DNA from: Chitinophaga fulva
GTDB lineage: Bacteria; Bacteroidota; Bacteroidia; Chitinophagales; Chitinophagaceae
Assembly (NCBI RefSeq): GCF_012927205.1
Contig: NZ_JABBGC010000001.1
Location: 4,030,810 to 4,094,809, forward strand
Length of the DNA stretch: 64,000 nucleotides
Direction of reading: 5' to 3'
Every line of letters begins with the position of its first letter. Within the stretch, counting starts at the first letter, position 1. A program made the position numbers and the translations under genes. Shown here piece after piece: positions 45,401 through 53,370 of the stretch. The notes beneath the pieces are model-generated. The model was not told the origin of the DNA. It did no database searches and worked only from the letters and a program-made list of their open reading frames with translations.

Positions 45401-45547
45401 CTGCGCCACGTAAACCACCGGTAACCCGAGACGCGGGAAAATGTCCACCTTGGCCTGGCGGATAGAGAGGTATGCGAAAAACACAATAGCCAGAACAGCT
45501 ACCAGGATGGTAACAGGATGTCGCAATGCCGAACGGATTAGCTTCAT
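42398..45547 (-). CDS. RND-family efflux permease
   Basis: Proton-driven inner-membrane pump of 1049 residues with the twelve-helix, two-porter-loop layout of AcrB/CzcA. Seen: HPVTILVAVLAIVFFAYLSIRQAKVDIFPRL at the start; the first porter domain; GLMVLLFLGDRRSALIVIMTIPLALL; the helix-4 motif GILVDEATVTIENIHRHMEAG, where the proton-relay pair is Asp-Glu rather than AcrB Asp-Asp or CzcA Asp-Gly; a second half with LLIAVLVIFLVMAVYFQSF. Located between the TolC and adaptor genes, 17 bp after TolC. Substrate unknown; its place between two ChrA genes suggests oxyanion or metal stress. Confidence 0.95.
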   Translation of the reverse strand: MKLIRSALRHPVTILVAVLAIVFFAYLSIRQAKVDIFPRLGLPVVYVAQPYGGLSPEQMEGFVTSYYEYHFLYITGVKSVDSKNIQGAAIIKIEFNEGTDMSQAMAEVVGYANRARAFMPPGTVPPFITRFDAGSVPVGQLVFSSDSRSLSEISDLALFRVRPMFSTLPGVSAPPPFGGNQKTVLITVDPDKLRSYNLSPDQVVQAIAKSNTISPAGNVRIGDSTYITPQNSVIESLQDLQNTPLQPGAGAVVYVKDIANVSLGADVTTSYALINGKRSVYIPVTKRADASTWDVVQRVKAALPDMQAAIPPDIKVTYAFDQSGYVINSLKSLLFEGGLGAVLTGLMVLLFLGDRRSALIVIMTIPLALLSSAILLYLTGQTINIMTLGGLALSVGILVDEATVTIENIHRHMEAGKTKARAIADASIEIAGPKLLILLSILAVFVPAMFMNGVPRAMFMPLSLAVGFAMIASFILSQTFVPVVANWLFKTSLQEQEKKERGFFDKLKQRYVAAGERRKAAFRWNAILFLLVSSGLVVLLFIFTGTELFPQTDSGQAQVRLRLPVGTRFERTEDATRKLLSLTDSIVGKQNVEITSAFIGTQPSSYPVNYIHLWTSGPQEAVVKIKLKRGVMPVASFREKLRAAAVSAIPGVKLSFEPGDIVEQVLNLGSSNPIEIAVVNKNLAEGKKTAAQLIKKLASIPSLRDLQIATPLDYPVIRLEIDRVKAGQLGLTSDQITRSVVAATSSSRFTTPNYWLDKATGTAYQVQVQYPEFRMNSTSQLEAVPVSGGNGNTHYLSEVATWKRTSMPGEYDRLNQQRYITITANVHKQDLGTVFKQVRHTISSMGQLPNGAKIILRGQPSLLQETLTSLQFGLLIAVLVIFLVMAVYFQSFRVAVTTLAVIPAVVAGSLLFLYLTGNSLNIQSYMGTIMAVGVAIANAVLFITNAEHYRKNNVDHPQLHAAEHRLRPILMTSAAMIVGMVPMALGLSEGGDQTAPLGIAVIGGLLFSTLSVLFFLPAVYQWTVGRKPYQYVSLDPDDEKSTYYDKNIL

Positions 45548-45564
45548 AATGCTTGCTTATATCG

Positions 45565-46944
45565 TTATTTCAGATTGTCTGTAAAAGTTGTCAGCTGGCC
45601 GTTGGCCACGGCAATATCCAACAGCGACCGCCATGCCTGCAGGAATGCCCCTGCTTCTCCTGTCTCCGCCTTCAGCAGGTCGTACTGCCCTTGTATTAAC
45701 CGGGTGAAGTCAATCAGGCCGCTGGCGTAACTGAGTTTTAAACCTTCGAAGGCAAAACGGGCTGCCTGTGATTGCACCATTGCCTGCTTTGTGATCTGCA
45801 TGTTCTGATCGTAATTGAACCGGGCTGTTTCCTTCTGCTTTTGCAGGTTCAATGCTACCTGGTCCAGCTGTGCTTCATCCGCTTTGATCAGGGCATTGTA
45901 TTGTTTCTTTTTCAGGTGGACTTCAGAGAATTGCAGGATGGGGAAGCTGATCTGAACGCCGGCGCCGTAGTTCTTCCGGGAAAGCGACCAGCCGTCTGCT
46001 TTATCGATGCTGCCATCTGCTTTAACGCCTGAGCCTCTTGCGTAGGCGTTGGCCCACAAGTCCAGTTTAGGCCGCCAGATACGTTCCACTTCTTTCAAAG
46101 AGGATTTCGTTACTTCCTTTCTCATCTGATAGTACTGATACACCGGGTTGTCCGTCGGACCGGCAGTAGTATCGGCCATCAGCGGCAGTTGATTAAGCAG
46201 GGAGGTATCGGCCAGCAGTATGTTTGTTGGTGGATCAGGCAGCCCCGTTAGCCTGGTGAGTTCGGCGACCTGGGTATAGTACTGACGCTGAACAATCAGC
46301 AGGTCTGTCGTGGCCTGCGCCAGGGCTGACTGGAACTGGGTGGTGTCTATGCCGGGGCGCAGCCCTTCCCGTGTAAACACCAGCGATTGTTGCAGCCCGG
46401 CGTTGGTCCTGTCAATATTGGCCTGGTAGGTCTGCATGAGCTTTTGCAAATACACGGCATCCAGGTAGGTGGACACCGCCGCATACTGCTGACGGAACAG
46501 CGCGTCGTTGTAGGTGCTGTTGGCCAGCTTATATTGGGCGCTTGCCTTTTCGATGGCAGCACTGCGCTGACCGAAGGTGAGCGGGTTCCATTTCACCATC
46601 GCTCCGGCGGCGGTACCTGGTACCGGGTCATAGCTATTGCCGGCAGAAGGCGGGCCGCTGATGGGAAGTGTCAACCCGGGATAACTCATGCCGGTGATAT
46701 TGTTGTAGGTCGCATATCCTGCCTGATAGCCGATGTTGACTTCCGGTAACAGCGTGTTCTTTGCCAGGTTGATGCCATACTGACTACTCTTTGCCTGCTC
46801 CGCATACGCCTTCATTTGTGGCTGTGAGGATTGTACAAGGGCAAGCATATCCCTGATATGCAACGTTTTCTGTTGAGCGTAAAGGCTAAGGGAGAGGAGC
46901 ACGGTGCTGCCAAGGGTGAGTGTCTTTCTATAGGAAGCATTCAT
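45565..46944 (-). CDS. TolC-family outer-membrane efflux channel
   Basis: 459 residues with a signal peptide (LGSTVLLSLSLYAQQ) and two OEP-type repeats of long coiled helices: RDMLALVQSSQPQMKAYAEQAKSSQYGINLAKNTLLPEVNIGYQAGY and, in the second repeat, RIWRPKLDLWANAYARGSG, with YNALIKADEAQLDQVALNLQKQKETARFNYDQNM. It provides the exit duct for the RND pump encoded 17 bp downstream and begins 36 bp after the first ChrA gene. Confidence 0.93.
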   Translation of the reverse strand: MNASYRKTLTLGSTVLLSLSLYAQQKTLHIRDMLALVQSSQPQMKAYAEQAKSSQYGINLAKNTLLPEVNIGYQAGYATYNNITGMSYPGLTLPISGPPSAGNSYDPVPGTAAGAMVKWNPLTFGQRSAAIEKASAQYKLANSTYNDALFRQQYAAVSTYLDAVYLQKLMQTYQANIDRTNAGLQQSLVFTREGLRPGIDTTQFQSALAQATTDLLIVQRQYYTQVAELTRLTGLPDPPTNILLADTSLLNQLPLMADTTAGPTDNPVYQYYQMRKEVTKSSLKEVERIWRPKLDLWANAYARGSGVKADGSIDKADGWSLSRKNYGAGVQISFPILQFSEVHLKKKQYNALIKADEAQLDQVALNLQKQKETARFNYDQNMQITKQAMVQSQAARFAFEGLKLSYASGLIDFTRLIQGQYDLLKAETGEAGAFLQAWRSLLDIAVANGQLTTFTDNLK

Positions 46945-46980
46945 TCATCAAATGTATTTATATAACGATCTATATTCATG

Positions 46981-48153
46981 TTAAGAAATCGTTTTTACCA
47001 GCAATCCGGCTCCTGCCGCTACGGCGATGATAACAGGTTCAGGTACTTTTTTGAACCGCCACAGGATGAAAGCCGTTAACACAGCGATACCGATAGTATA
47101 GATATCCACGAGAGAGCGTTTGGCAAGCACAATGACGGCACCGGAAATAGCCCCGATAGCAGCAGCGGTAACACCATCTACAAAAGCTTTTATTCCGGGG
47201 TGTTTGCCATACTTTCTGAAATAAGGGGCTGGTAATACGGTGAAAAGATAGCAGGGGAAAAAAGTCCCGAAGGCTGCTACACTGGCGCCGGCAAAGCCGG
47301 CAGTAAGGTATCCGATAAACCCTACCGTGATAACTACCGGGCCGGGCGTAATCATGGCCACAGCCACCGCGTCTACAAATTGTTGTTCATTCAGCCAGCC
47401 GTATTCTTTTACTACCCCGCCATAGAGAAACGGTACAATAGCGAGACCGCTCCCAAATACAAAGGCGCCTGCTTTAGTAAAATACAAAAGTATTTGCCAA
47501 AGTGTTTTCCCGGAAGCGCCGTTGGTGATATTCAGTAAGGCAGGAGGGGCCAATAATTTGGTGATCGCCGCGCTTTTACGAGGAAATGATAATTTGGTGG
47601 GTGGCGCTTTTAGGAGCCAGTAGAGTACCCCGGCACCGAGGAACAACCAGATGTTTTCGTTCTCCTGCCACACCGTATAGGCGGCGGTAACGATATAAAT
47701 TCCTATCAGGACTTTGTTGTTGCCAACAGATTTACGGGTCAATTTCCAGGCACTCATGCCAATGATGCCAATAACGGCAGCACCTACACCGTAAAAAACG
47801 GCCTGCATCCAGGGAATGCCCTGCCAGCGGACGTAGATAAAACCAAGGCCCAGCACCATGAGAAAAGACGGCAGTACAAACGCCAACCCCGCAAGCGTGG
47901 CGCCTAACAGGCGGTAATGAACATACCCCATGTATATCCCGAGTTGTGCGGCCAATGGCCCGGGGGCCAGCTGCGCCAGCGTCAGTCCCTCCTTGTAATC
48001 TTCTTCACTGATCCATTGTTTATCTTCAACAAGGTCACGGTGCATGTATCCTGCCAGGGCCACAGGACCACCGAAACCCCAGGTACCCAGTTTCAGGAAA
48101 TAAAGAACGAGGTCGCGCAGACTATACGGTATGGTTGGTTTATTATTATCCAT
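46981..48153 (-). CDS. chrA: chromate transporter (ChrA family)
   Basis: 390-residue inner-membrane chromate exporter with two CHR domains. Seen: YFLKLGTWGFGGPVALAGYMHRDLVEDKQWISEEDYKEGLTLAQLAPGPLAAQLGIYMGYV, the textbook ChrA N-terminal signature, and in the second half FTKAGAFVFGSGLAIVPFLYGGVVKEYGWLNEQQFVDAVAVAMITPGPVVITVGFIGYL. It is the gene directly after the ChrB-AraC fusion regulator (109-bp gap) and precedes TolC by 36 bp. Confidence 0.95.
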   Translation of the reverse strand: MDNNKPTIPYSLRDLVLYFLKLGTWGFGGPVALAGYMHRDLVEDKQWISEEDYKEGLTLAQLAPGPLAAQLGIYMGYVHYRLLGATLAGLAFVLPSFLMVLGLGFIYVRWQGIPWMQAVFYGVGAAVIGIIGMSAWKLTRKSVGNNKVLIGIYIVTAAYTVWQENENIWLFLGAGVLYWLLKAPPTKLSFPRKSAAITKLLAPPALLNITNGASGKTLWQILLYFTKAGAFVFGSGLAIVPFLYGGVVKEYGWLNEQQFVDAVAVAMITPGPVVITVGFIGYLTAGFAGASVAAFGTFFPCYLFTVLPAPYFRKYGKHPGIKAFVDGVTAAAIGAISGAVIVLAKRSLVDIYTIGIAVLTAFILWRFKKVPEPVIIAVAAGAGLLVKTIS

Positions 48154-48262
48154 TCTTTGGAGATGTTTGTGTCCAGGTATGTTGCTCAGATTGATTTACA
48201 CCTGCAAGTTCAGACTATGGCTATCCAAAAAATAGAATGAATAATAAGGTTTAGTCTGTTTT

Positions 48263-49105
48263 TTACTTTTTTACCAGCGCTTTTTTGTAGATAGATGGGC
48301 TTTTACCAGTGAATTTCTTAAAGATCCGGGTGAAATGACTTTGATCTGAAAACCCGGTGAGATAGGCGATCTCAGTCAGGGAGTGGTCCGTAGTGCTCAA
48401 CAGTTGAACTGCTTTATCTATCCGGAGCTTACGGATATAATCACCAAATGACAGATCATCAAAATACTTTGAAAACTCCCGCGACAAGTATGCCGGATGT
48501 ACCTGAAGCGTTTCTGACAGGCCTTTCAGGCTCAGGTTCAGGTTGGTGTCTATCTGGTCCTGGATGATCTCTTTTAGCTCTTTTGCCCAGCCGGGTATCT
48601 TCCTGCTGTCTTTCTCCTGTTGAAGGAATTTTTTAAAGATGTCGATCAACTGATTTTCAAATGGCTGCTGGGTATGTTTGACATGCTGGAGATACTTAGC
48701 CCAGCTGTAAAGGGCATCATACAGCATCATCCCTTTTTCCAGTAGCGCCTGATCGTCAGGTTCATTATAGGCCAGCCCGGCAGAAATCGCCCACAGCCCG
48801 GAGGCCTGGGCGGCAAGGTCATGCCGGTCGGTGTCGGCTCCCCGGACAATAGGGGCCATCATCAGCACAGCAGGATCATCAATGCCATGCTTTTTTATGA
48901 TATAGTCAAAAGTACACTGGTCTTCATAATGGGTGTATTCAACACCGGCAATATCAAAAGGGATGGCTCCTTCGGCCTCCGCCCTCGACATCACCTGGTC
49001 AAAGGGGACATAGATAAACTCCGCGGCCGCGTCCACAAATCTCTTTATCAGCCACGGACAGGCGATACGGTCAATCTTAGGGCGCTCACGGGTAATCCAT
49101 TTCAT
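48263..49105 (-). CDS. ChrB-type chromate-resistance domain fused to AraC DNA-binding domain
   Basis: 280-residue predicted chromate-responsive regulator. Residues 1 to about 135 match the C-terminal (chromate resistance) domain of ChrB: MKWITRERPKIDRIACPWLI, then AEFIYVPFDQV, GAIPFDIAGVEYTHYEDQCTFD, and IVRGADTDRHDLA. Residues ~170-280 are an AraC double helix-turn-helix (LSLKGLSETLQVHPAYLSREFSKYF and LTEIAYLTGFSDQSHFTRIFKKFTGKSPSIYKK). Canonical ChrB has its own different N-terminal regulatory part; here the sensing domain is joined to an AraC reader instead. The gene heads the ChrA-TolC-RND-MFP-ChrA series on the same strand, which supports a role as its activator. Confidence 0.9.
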   Translation of the reverse strand: MKWITRERPKIDRIACPWLIKRFVDAAAEFIYVPFDQVMSRAEAEGAIPFDIAGVEYTHYEDQCTFDYIIKKHGIDDPAVLMMAPIVRGADTDRHDLAAQASGLWAISAGLAYNEPDDQALLEKGMMLYDALYSWAKYLQHVKHTQQPFENQLIDIFKKFLQQEKDSRKIPGWAKELKEIIQDQIDTNLNLSLKGLSETLQVHPAYLSREFSKYFDDLSFGDYIRKLRIDKAVQLLSTTDHSLTEIAYLTGFSDQSHFTRIFKKFTGKSPSIYKKALVKK

Positions 49106-49362
49106 AATAGCTGCTGATTTATATTGGCCCGTAATTTAATGCGGTTTCGACAAATCCTGTTTTTCTGTAACAGATAAAAAAGTATCGATTTCAGACAGTG
49201 TGCTACGGGCCTGGAATAAGGCTTACCTAAGGGATGGCTAAAGGATACTAAAACGAGAGTAAAACAATACCCCTGCAGTGAATTGTTAACCAGTTAGTTA
49301 GATATATATAAGAATTGATAATATAGCCCCATACTGATGGTATTTAAACCTCCCCGGTATTT

Positions 49363-49390
49363 GGCTACAAACAAACAGGATTAGGCTACA
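49363..49390 (+). promoter_or_regulatory. GGCTACA direct repeats spaced 21 bp
   Basis: GGCTACA at 49363-49369 and again at 49384-49390, a 21-bp period (two helical turns), which is the spacing often used by AraC-family half-sites. They lie about 75 bp upstream of the SDR start and could bind the AraC regulator encoded at 50209 or the ChrB-AraC protein. Confidence 0.4.
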
Positions 49391-49450
49391 CCCACCCCCA
49401 CGGCCCTCCGGATATTTGCAACGGATATCGTTCCACCGGATTTTTAATTT

Positions 49451-49458
49451 TACATTTG
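49451..49458 (+). promoter_or_regulatory. -7 promoter box immediately before the SDR gene
   Basis: TACATTTG matches TAnnTTTG exactly and ends 6 bases before the ATG at 49465, so transcription would begin at or next to the start codon (leaderless or nearly so). Confidence 0.45.
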
Positions 49459-49464
49459 AATAGT

Positions 49465-50187
49465 ATGAAGACCGTTTTGATTACCGGCGCCAACAAAGGC
49501 ATCGGACTGGAAACAGCCAGGCAGCTGGCGCAACAGGGAAGTTTTGTATTTATCGGCAGCAGGGACCTGGCCAATGGACAAAAGGCCGTTGACGAGCTGA
49601 AAGCCGCCGGCATATCCAACGTGACTGCCATTCAGCTAGACGTGACGGATACGGATTCTATAAACAAGGCAAAGGAGGTGATCAGCCAGCAGGCTGGTTC
49701 ATTGGATGTGCTGATCAACAACGCCGGTATTGCAGGGGAGCAGCCGCAGCAGCTGGCTGATGGCAGCATGGAAAACCTGCGCGAGCTGTTTGAGACGAAT
49801 TTCTTCGGCATGGTGCAAACTACACAGATCATGTTACCCTTGTTAAAGCTGTCATCTACACCGTCGATCATCAATGTGTCGAGCGAGGTAGGGTCTTTAA
49901 CGATGAACACGGCCCCCGACAGGCGTCCCAACTGGACCCTCTATTCTGGGTATGGCGCCACCAAAACCGCGGTGAATGCTTTTACGGTGATGCTGGCCAA
50001 TGAACTGAGGGAGCAGCATTTTACGGTCAACAGTGTTACGCCCGGTTATACCGCTACTGACCTGAATGGCTTTCAAGGCTTTAAAACAGTAGCAGAAGGG
50101 GCGAAGCCCATCGTGGAACTGGCGATGTCTACAGACAGAACAGTGACCGGCAAATTCTTTAAAGATGGCGGAGAGATATCCTGGTAA
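49465..50187 (+). CDS. short-chain dehydrogenase/reductase
   Basis: Cytosolic NAD(P)-dependent oxidoreductase of 240 residues. Seen: TGANKGIG at the N-terminus, LDVTDTDS, INNAGIAG, INVSSEVGSL with the catalytic serine, and YSGYGATKTAVNAF giving the catalytic Tyr and Lys; VNSVTPGYTATDLNGF after it. It resembles carbonyl-reductase-like SDRs. The ATG at 49465 is chosen over the in-frame TTG at 49456, which lies inside the -7 box. An AraC gene follows 21 bp later. Substrate unknown. Confidence 0.93.
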   Translation: MKTVLITGANKGIGLETARQLAQQGSFVFIGSRDLANGQKAVDELKAAGISNVTAIQLDVTDTDSINKAKEVISQQAGSLDVLINNAGIAGEQPQQLADGSMENLRELFETNFFGMVQTTQIMLPLLKLSSTPSIINVSSEVGSLTMNTAPDRRPNWTLYSGYGATKTAVNAFTVMLANELREQHFTVNSVTPGYTATDLNGFQGFKTVAEGAKPIVELAMSTDRTVTGKFFKDGGEISW

Positions 50188-50208
50188 CCACCGCTAAAAT
50201 TTTGGTTC

Positions 50209-51120
50209 ATGACTCACAACAATATTCAGCGAATAAAGTCTATCAGCGATTTTCATCGTACCCGCGGCTTACCGGCCCCGGAACACCCGTTGATAAGCCT
50301 GATCAATTACAACTCCATCAAACACACTACGGAAATCAATAACATCAGCTGGGTGTATGACTTCTACTTTATTGCGCTGAAAAGAGGAATGGACGGCAAG
50401 TTAAAATACGGCCAGCTACAGTATGATTTTGATGAGGGAACGATGTTCTTCATTGCGCCAGGCCAGGTATTCAGGATAGAAATAAAACAGGATACGCCGG
50501 GAAAATCCGGCTGGATGCTGCTGGTCCATCCTGATTTTTTCCGGAACCTGCCGCTGGCACAACACATCAAAAAATATAAGTACTTCGGTTATTCCGTTCG
50601 GGAAGCACTGTTTCTTTCTGAAAAGGAAGAAGCCGTGCTGAACGGCATTGTACAGAATATTCAACGGGAGTACCAGGCCAATATCGATAAATTCAGTCAA
50701 CAGATTATTGTCTCCCAGGTAGAGGTACTGCTCAGTTACGCGGAACGGTTCTATCAGCGGCAGTTCCTTACGCGGGAGGTGGCCAACCACCAGGTGCTGG
50801 AAAGACTGGAAACCTTGCTGGATGAATATTTTGAACATACGCACAAAGAAGGCTTGCCGACTGTCAACTACCTGGCCGCGCAGCTAAATCTCTCTGCTGA
50901 TTATCTCAGCACGTTGTTGAAAGTCACCACCGGATTAAATACACAACAGCATATCCATGAAAAACTGATCGAAAAAGCAAAAGAGAAACTGATCGGGACA
51001 ACATTGACGGTCAGCGAAATTGCCTATGAGCTGGGCTTTGAGCACTCCCAGTCTTTCAGTAAACTTTTTAAAGCAAAGACCAACCTTTCTCCACTGGCAT
51101 TCAGACAGTCTTTGGGATAA
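50209..51120 (+). CDS. AraC-family transcriptional regulator
   Basis: 303 residues with an N-terminal cupin-like sensor (YGQLQYDFDEGTMFFIAPGQVFRIEI) and a C-terminal AraC domain (NYLAAQLNLSADYLSTLLKVTTGLNTQQHIHEKLIEKAKEKL; VSEIAYELGFEHSQSFSKLFKAKTNLSPLAFRQ). Directly behind the SDR gene and probably co-transcribed with it, which suggests it controls that reductase in response to the reductase's substrate (inference). Confidence 0.92.
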   Translation: MTHNNIQRIKSISDFHRTRGLPAPEHPLISLINYNSIKHTTEINNISWVYDFYFIALKRGMDGKLKYGQLQYDFDEGTMFFIAPGQVFRIEIKQDTPGKSGWMLLVHPDFFRNLPLAQHIKKYKYFGYSVREALFLSEKEEAVLNGIVQNIQREYQANIDKFSQQIIVSQVEVLLSYAERFYQRQFLTREVANHQVLERLETLLDEYFEHTHKEGLPTVNYLAAQLNLSADYLSTLLKVTTGLNTQQHIHEKLIEKAKEKLIGTTLTVSEIAYELGFEHSQSFSKLFKAKTNLSPLAFRQSLG

Positions 51121-51210
51121 TCCTTTTTGGTACCGCGAATCCCTCATTTGGTGTAAATAAATTGCCGGAAGGCGAGGCGCTGAATAGTTTAGCGTCTAAA
51201 AAAACACCGA

Positions 51211-52242
51211 ATGAGAAAATTGTTTTTTTGTGTACTGTTGTCCTTATGCGCTACTACACTATCCGCGCAGAAAACCTTGTTTGATACCGTTTTTACTTTG
51301 GTAAAAGAGCGATCTGTTTATAAGCAACGTGTTAACTGGGATTCCTTAACCCCTGCCATTTACCGCCAACTGGATGTCACGAAAGCTGACAGCGCGGAGG
51401 CTGTCCTGTCGACTTTCGGTACGCTGATGCAGGCCCTGAAGGACATGCACAGCAGCATGTCATACAAAGGAAAAGTAAATGGTAACCCCGATGCCTGGGC
51501 GTTTGTCAACAGTAAAATCACCCCGGAAATGCGGGAGGCTGTCAAAAAAGGATATGACCGTTTACGTATAGCCATGCTACCCGGTAACTACGGCTACATC
51601 TCCATACCTGCCGCGGGTATAGAAGCCACGGAAGATATGCAGGTGGCGGTCGAAAAAATGACGGCTATTGCCCAGCGTATATCCGATTCATTGTGTACGC
51701 TCCAAAGCAAACCTCTCAATGGCCTTATCATAGACCTGCGGCTGAATACCGGAGGAAGCACGCCAGCGCTCATCGGCGGAATGGCTGCTGTATTGCAGGA
51801 TGGCCTTTGTTTCGCTTTTTCAACAAGCGGAAATGCCCGGGAAGAAATGCGGCTAAAAGATGGAAACCTGTTTTATGATACTCTTCAGATGACAAAATTG
51901 AAAAATCTGTCCAGGCCGAAGAAAGCCGTGAAGGTGGCCGTGCTGATCAGCGGTTATACCACCAGTGCCGGTGAACACGCCGCCATTGCCCTCAAAGGCA
52001 GCAGCCATACCCGCTTCTTTGGAAGCCCCACCAGGGGACAGATTACAGGCAATGAAACTATTTTCTTAAGAAAAGATGTTACTTTAAGCCTGTCAACTGC
52101 CTGGGCTGAAGACAAGACCGGAAGGAAATACATGGTGGACGTGGTACCCGACGTACTCGTTCCTGCCGGGGCTGATTTTGAGCACCTGGACAACGATAAA
52201 AGCGTGCAGGCTGCTATCAGGTGGTTCATGACAGGTAAATAA
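51211..52242 (+). CDS. exported S41-family serine peptidase-like protein
   Basis: 343 residues with signal peptide ending TLSAQ. The S41 (C-terminal processing/tricorn-type) fold is shown by YGYISIPAAG, LNGLIIDLRLNTGGSTPALIGGMAAVL, and the nucleophile segment SGYTTSAGEHAAIALKG with S252, followed by FFGSPTRGQITGNE. No PDZ domain is visible. A near-consensus -7 box (TAGTTTAG, 51185-51192) lies 18 bases upstream. The following kinase and regulator genes start 21 bp after its stop and may belong to the same message. Confidence 0.85.
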   Translation: MRKLFFCVLLSLCATTLSAQKTLFDTVFTLVKERSVYKQRVNWDSLTPAIYRQLDVTKADSAEAVLSTFGTLMQALKDMHSSMSYKGKVNGNPDAWAFVNSKITPEMREAVKKGYDRLRIAMLPGNYGYISIPAAGIEATEDMQVAVEKMTAIAQRISDSLCTLQSKPLNGLIIDLRLNTGGSTPALIGGMAAVLQDGLCFAFSTSGNAREEMRLKDGNLFYDTLQMTKLKNLSRPKKAVKVAVLISGYTTSAGEHAAIALKGSSHTRFFGSPTRGQITGNETIFLRKDVTLSLSTAWAEDKTGRKYMVDVVPDVLVPAGADFEHLDNDKSVQAAIRWFMTGK

Positions 52243-52263
52243 TATTCTGGAGAAAAACGAGAT

Positions 52264-53370
52264 ATGCCAGCGATTGCCGTTGCAGACCTTTTAAAAAAGA
52301 TCATCAGCCAGCCGAGAATTTCGTATTGGAAAGTTATCGGCTGGCTGGCCGTGCTGCAAATAGTGATTAATGCCAAAACGTATTATGTCAACAGTCATCT
52401 GAAAGACCCGGTGCTAAGAGCCGGGTTTCTTAGCTGGATATCCAGCTGGACTTACCTGTTGCAGCAGTTGCTTTCCTGTGTGCTGGTGTCATTGCTCTGT
52501 TTTACGGTATTCAACCTGTTTTATCATTTGTCCGCCCGCAAAGCCCGGCTACCCGTATTTTTGGCTGCCGGAGGGTTGTTGTTTGCGCTGTACCTGGTGA
52601 TAGACCAGGGTATCAATTATTTTTTTTATCCGGAGACATTCAGTGTTTTTATCAGCAACCCGCTTGCGCTTACTTCGGATATATTGTTGGGGGTAACGAT
52701 TATCACCGTGCTAACGGTTATCGTTGTCAAAGTGGCCATCTCCAACGATGTCTCCAAAAGAAACAAACAACTGGAACTGGATAAACGGGAAGCGGAATAC
52801 GAGCTGTTAAAGGCGCAGGTGAACCCGCACTTTTTGTTTAACTCCCTGAATTATTTGTATGCACGGTCGCTTCCGTATTCAAAAGAACTCTCGGAAGGTA
52901 TTATGACACTGTCGGAAATTATGCGGTATGCCTTTGATACCCACGGTAAGGAAGGGGATGGGAGGGTATTGCTGAAAAATGAGGTGGAGTATATCGGGAA
53001 GTTTTTAAAGATGAATGAACTCCGCTTTGGCGTTGGGTTTTATGCCAGCTTTGAGCAAAGGGGCGCGATAAGCGGGTGGCGGATCATTCCTTTTGTGTTG
53101 ATCACAATGGTGGAGAATGCCGTCAAACATGCGGATGCTACCAATGCGCTTCATCCTATCCGCATCCATTTGGAAGTGACGGAAGATACGCTGGTATTCA
53201 GCTGTAAAAACCAGAAAAAGCCCCGTAACATGGCGGTACCTTCTACCAAAGTGGGTATTCCCAATATGAAGGAACGGCTCCGGATGGCTTATGGCGACAA
53301 CCACGAGCTGTTGATAGAAGATACTGCGGACACTTATTTTATTAAACTAACGCTGCGTAATGGCCATTAA
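52264..53370 (+). CDS. LytS/YehU-type sensor histidine kinase
   Basis: 368 residues. Seen: about four N-terminal membrane helices (residues ~20-155), a short coiled segment (SKRNKQLELDKREAEYELLKAQ), and the HisKA-like motif NPHFLFNSLNYLYAR with the phosphorylated H189; the ATPase part has VPFVLITMVENAVKHA (N box) and VGIPNMKERLRMAYG (G box). It overlaps the LytTR response-regulator gene by 11 bp, so the two form one two-component system. The sensed signal is unknown. Confidence 0.93.
   Translation: MPAIAVADLLKKIISQPRISYWKVIGWLAVLQIVINAKTYYVNSHLKDPVLRAGFLSWISSWTYLLQQLLSCVLVSLLCFTVFNLFYHLSARKARLPVFLAAGGLLFALYLVIDQGINYFFYPETFSVFISNPLALTSDILLGVTIITVLTVIVVKVAISNDVSKRNKQLELDKREAEYELLKAQVNPHFLFNSLNYLYARSLPYSKELSEGIMTLSEIMRYAFDTHGKEGDGRVLLKNEVEYIGKFLKMNELRFGVGFYASFEQRGAISGWRIIPFVLITMVENAVKHADATNALHPIRIHLEVTEDTLVFSCKNQKKPRNMAVPSTKVGIPNMKERLRMAYGDNHELLIEDTADTYFIKLTLRNGH

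Larger units (their letters stand above)
49106..49464. other. 359-bp divergent intergenic region
   Basis: Lies between the ChrB-AraC regulator (-) and an SDR gene (+). It is AT-rich and contains the GGCTACA direct repeats and the TACATTTG box listed separately. No small gene or RNA was recognised. Confidence 0.5.
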
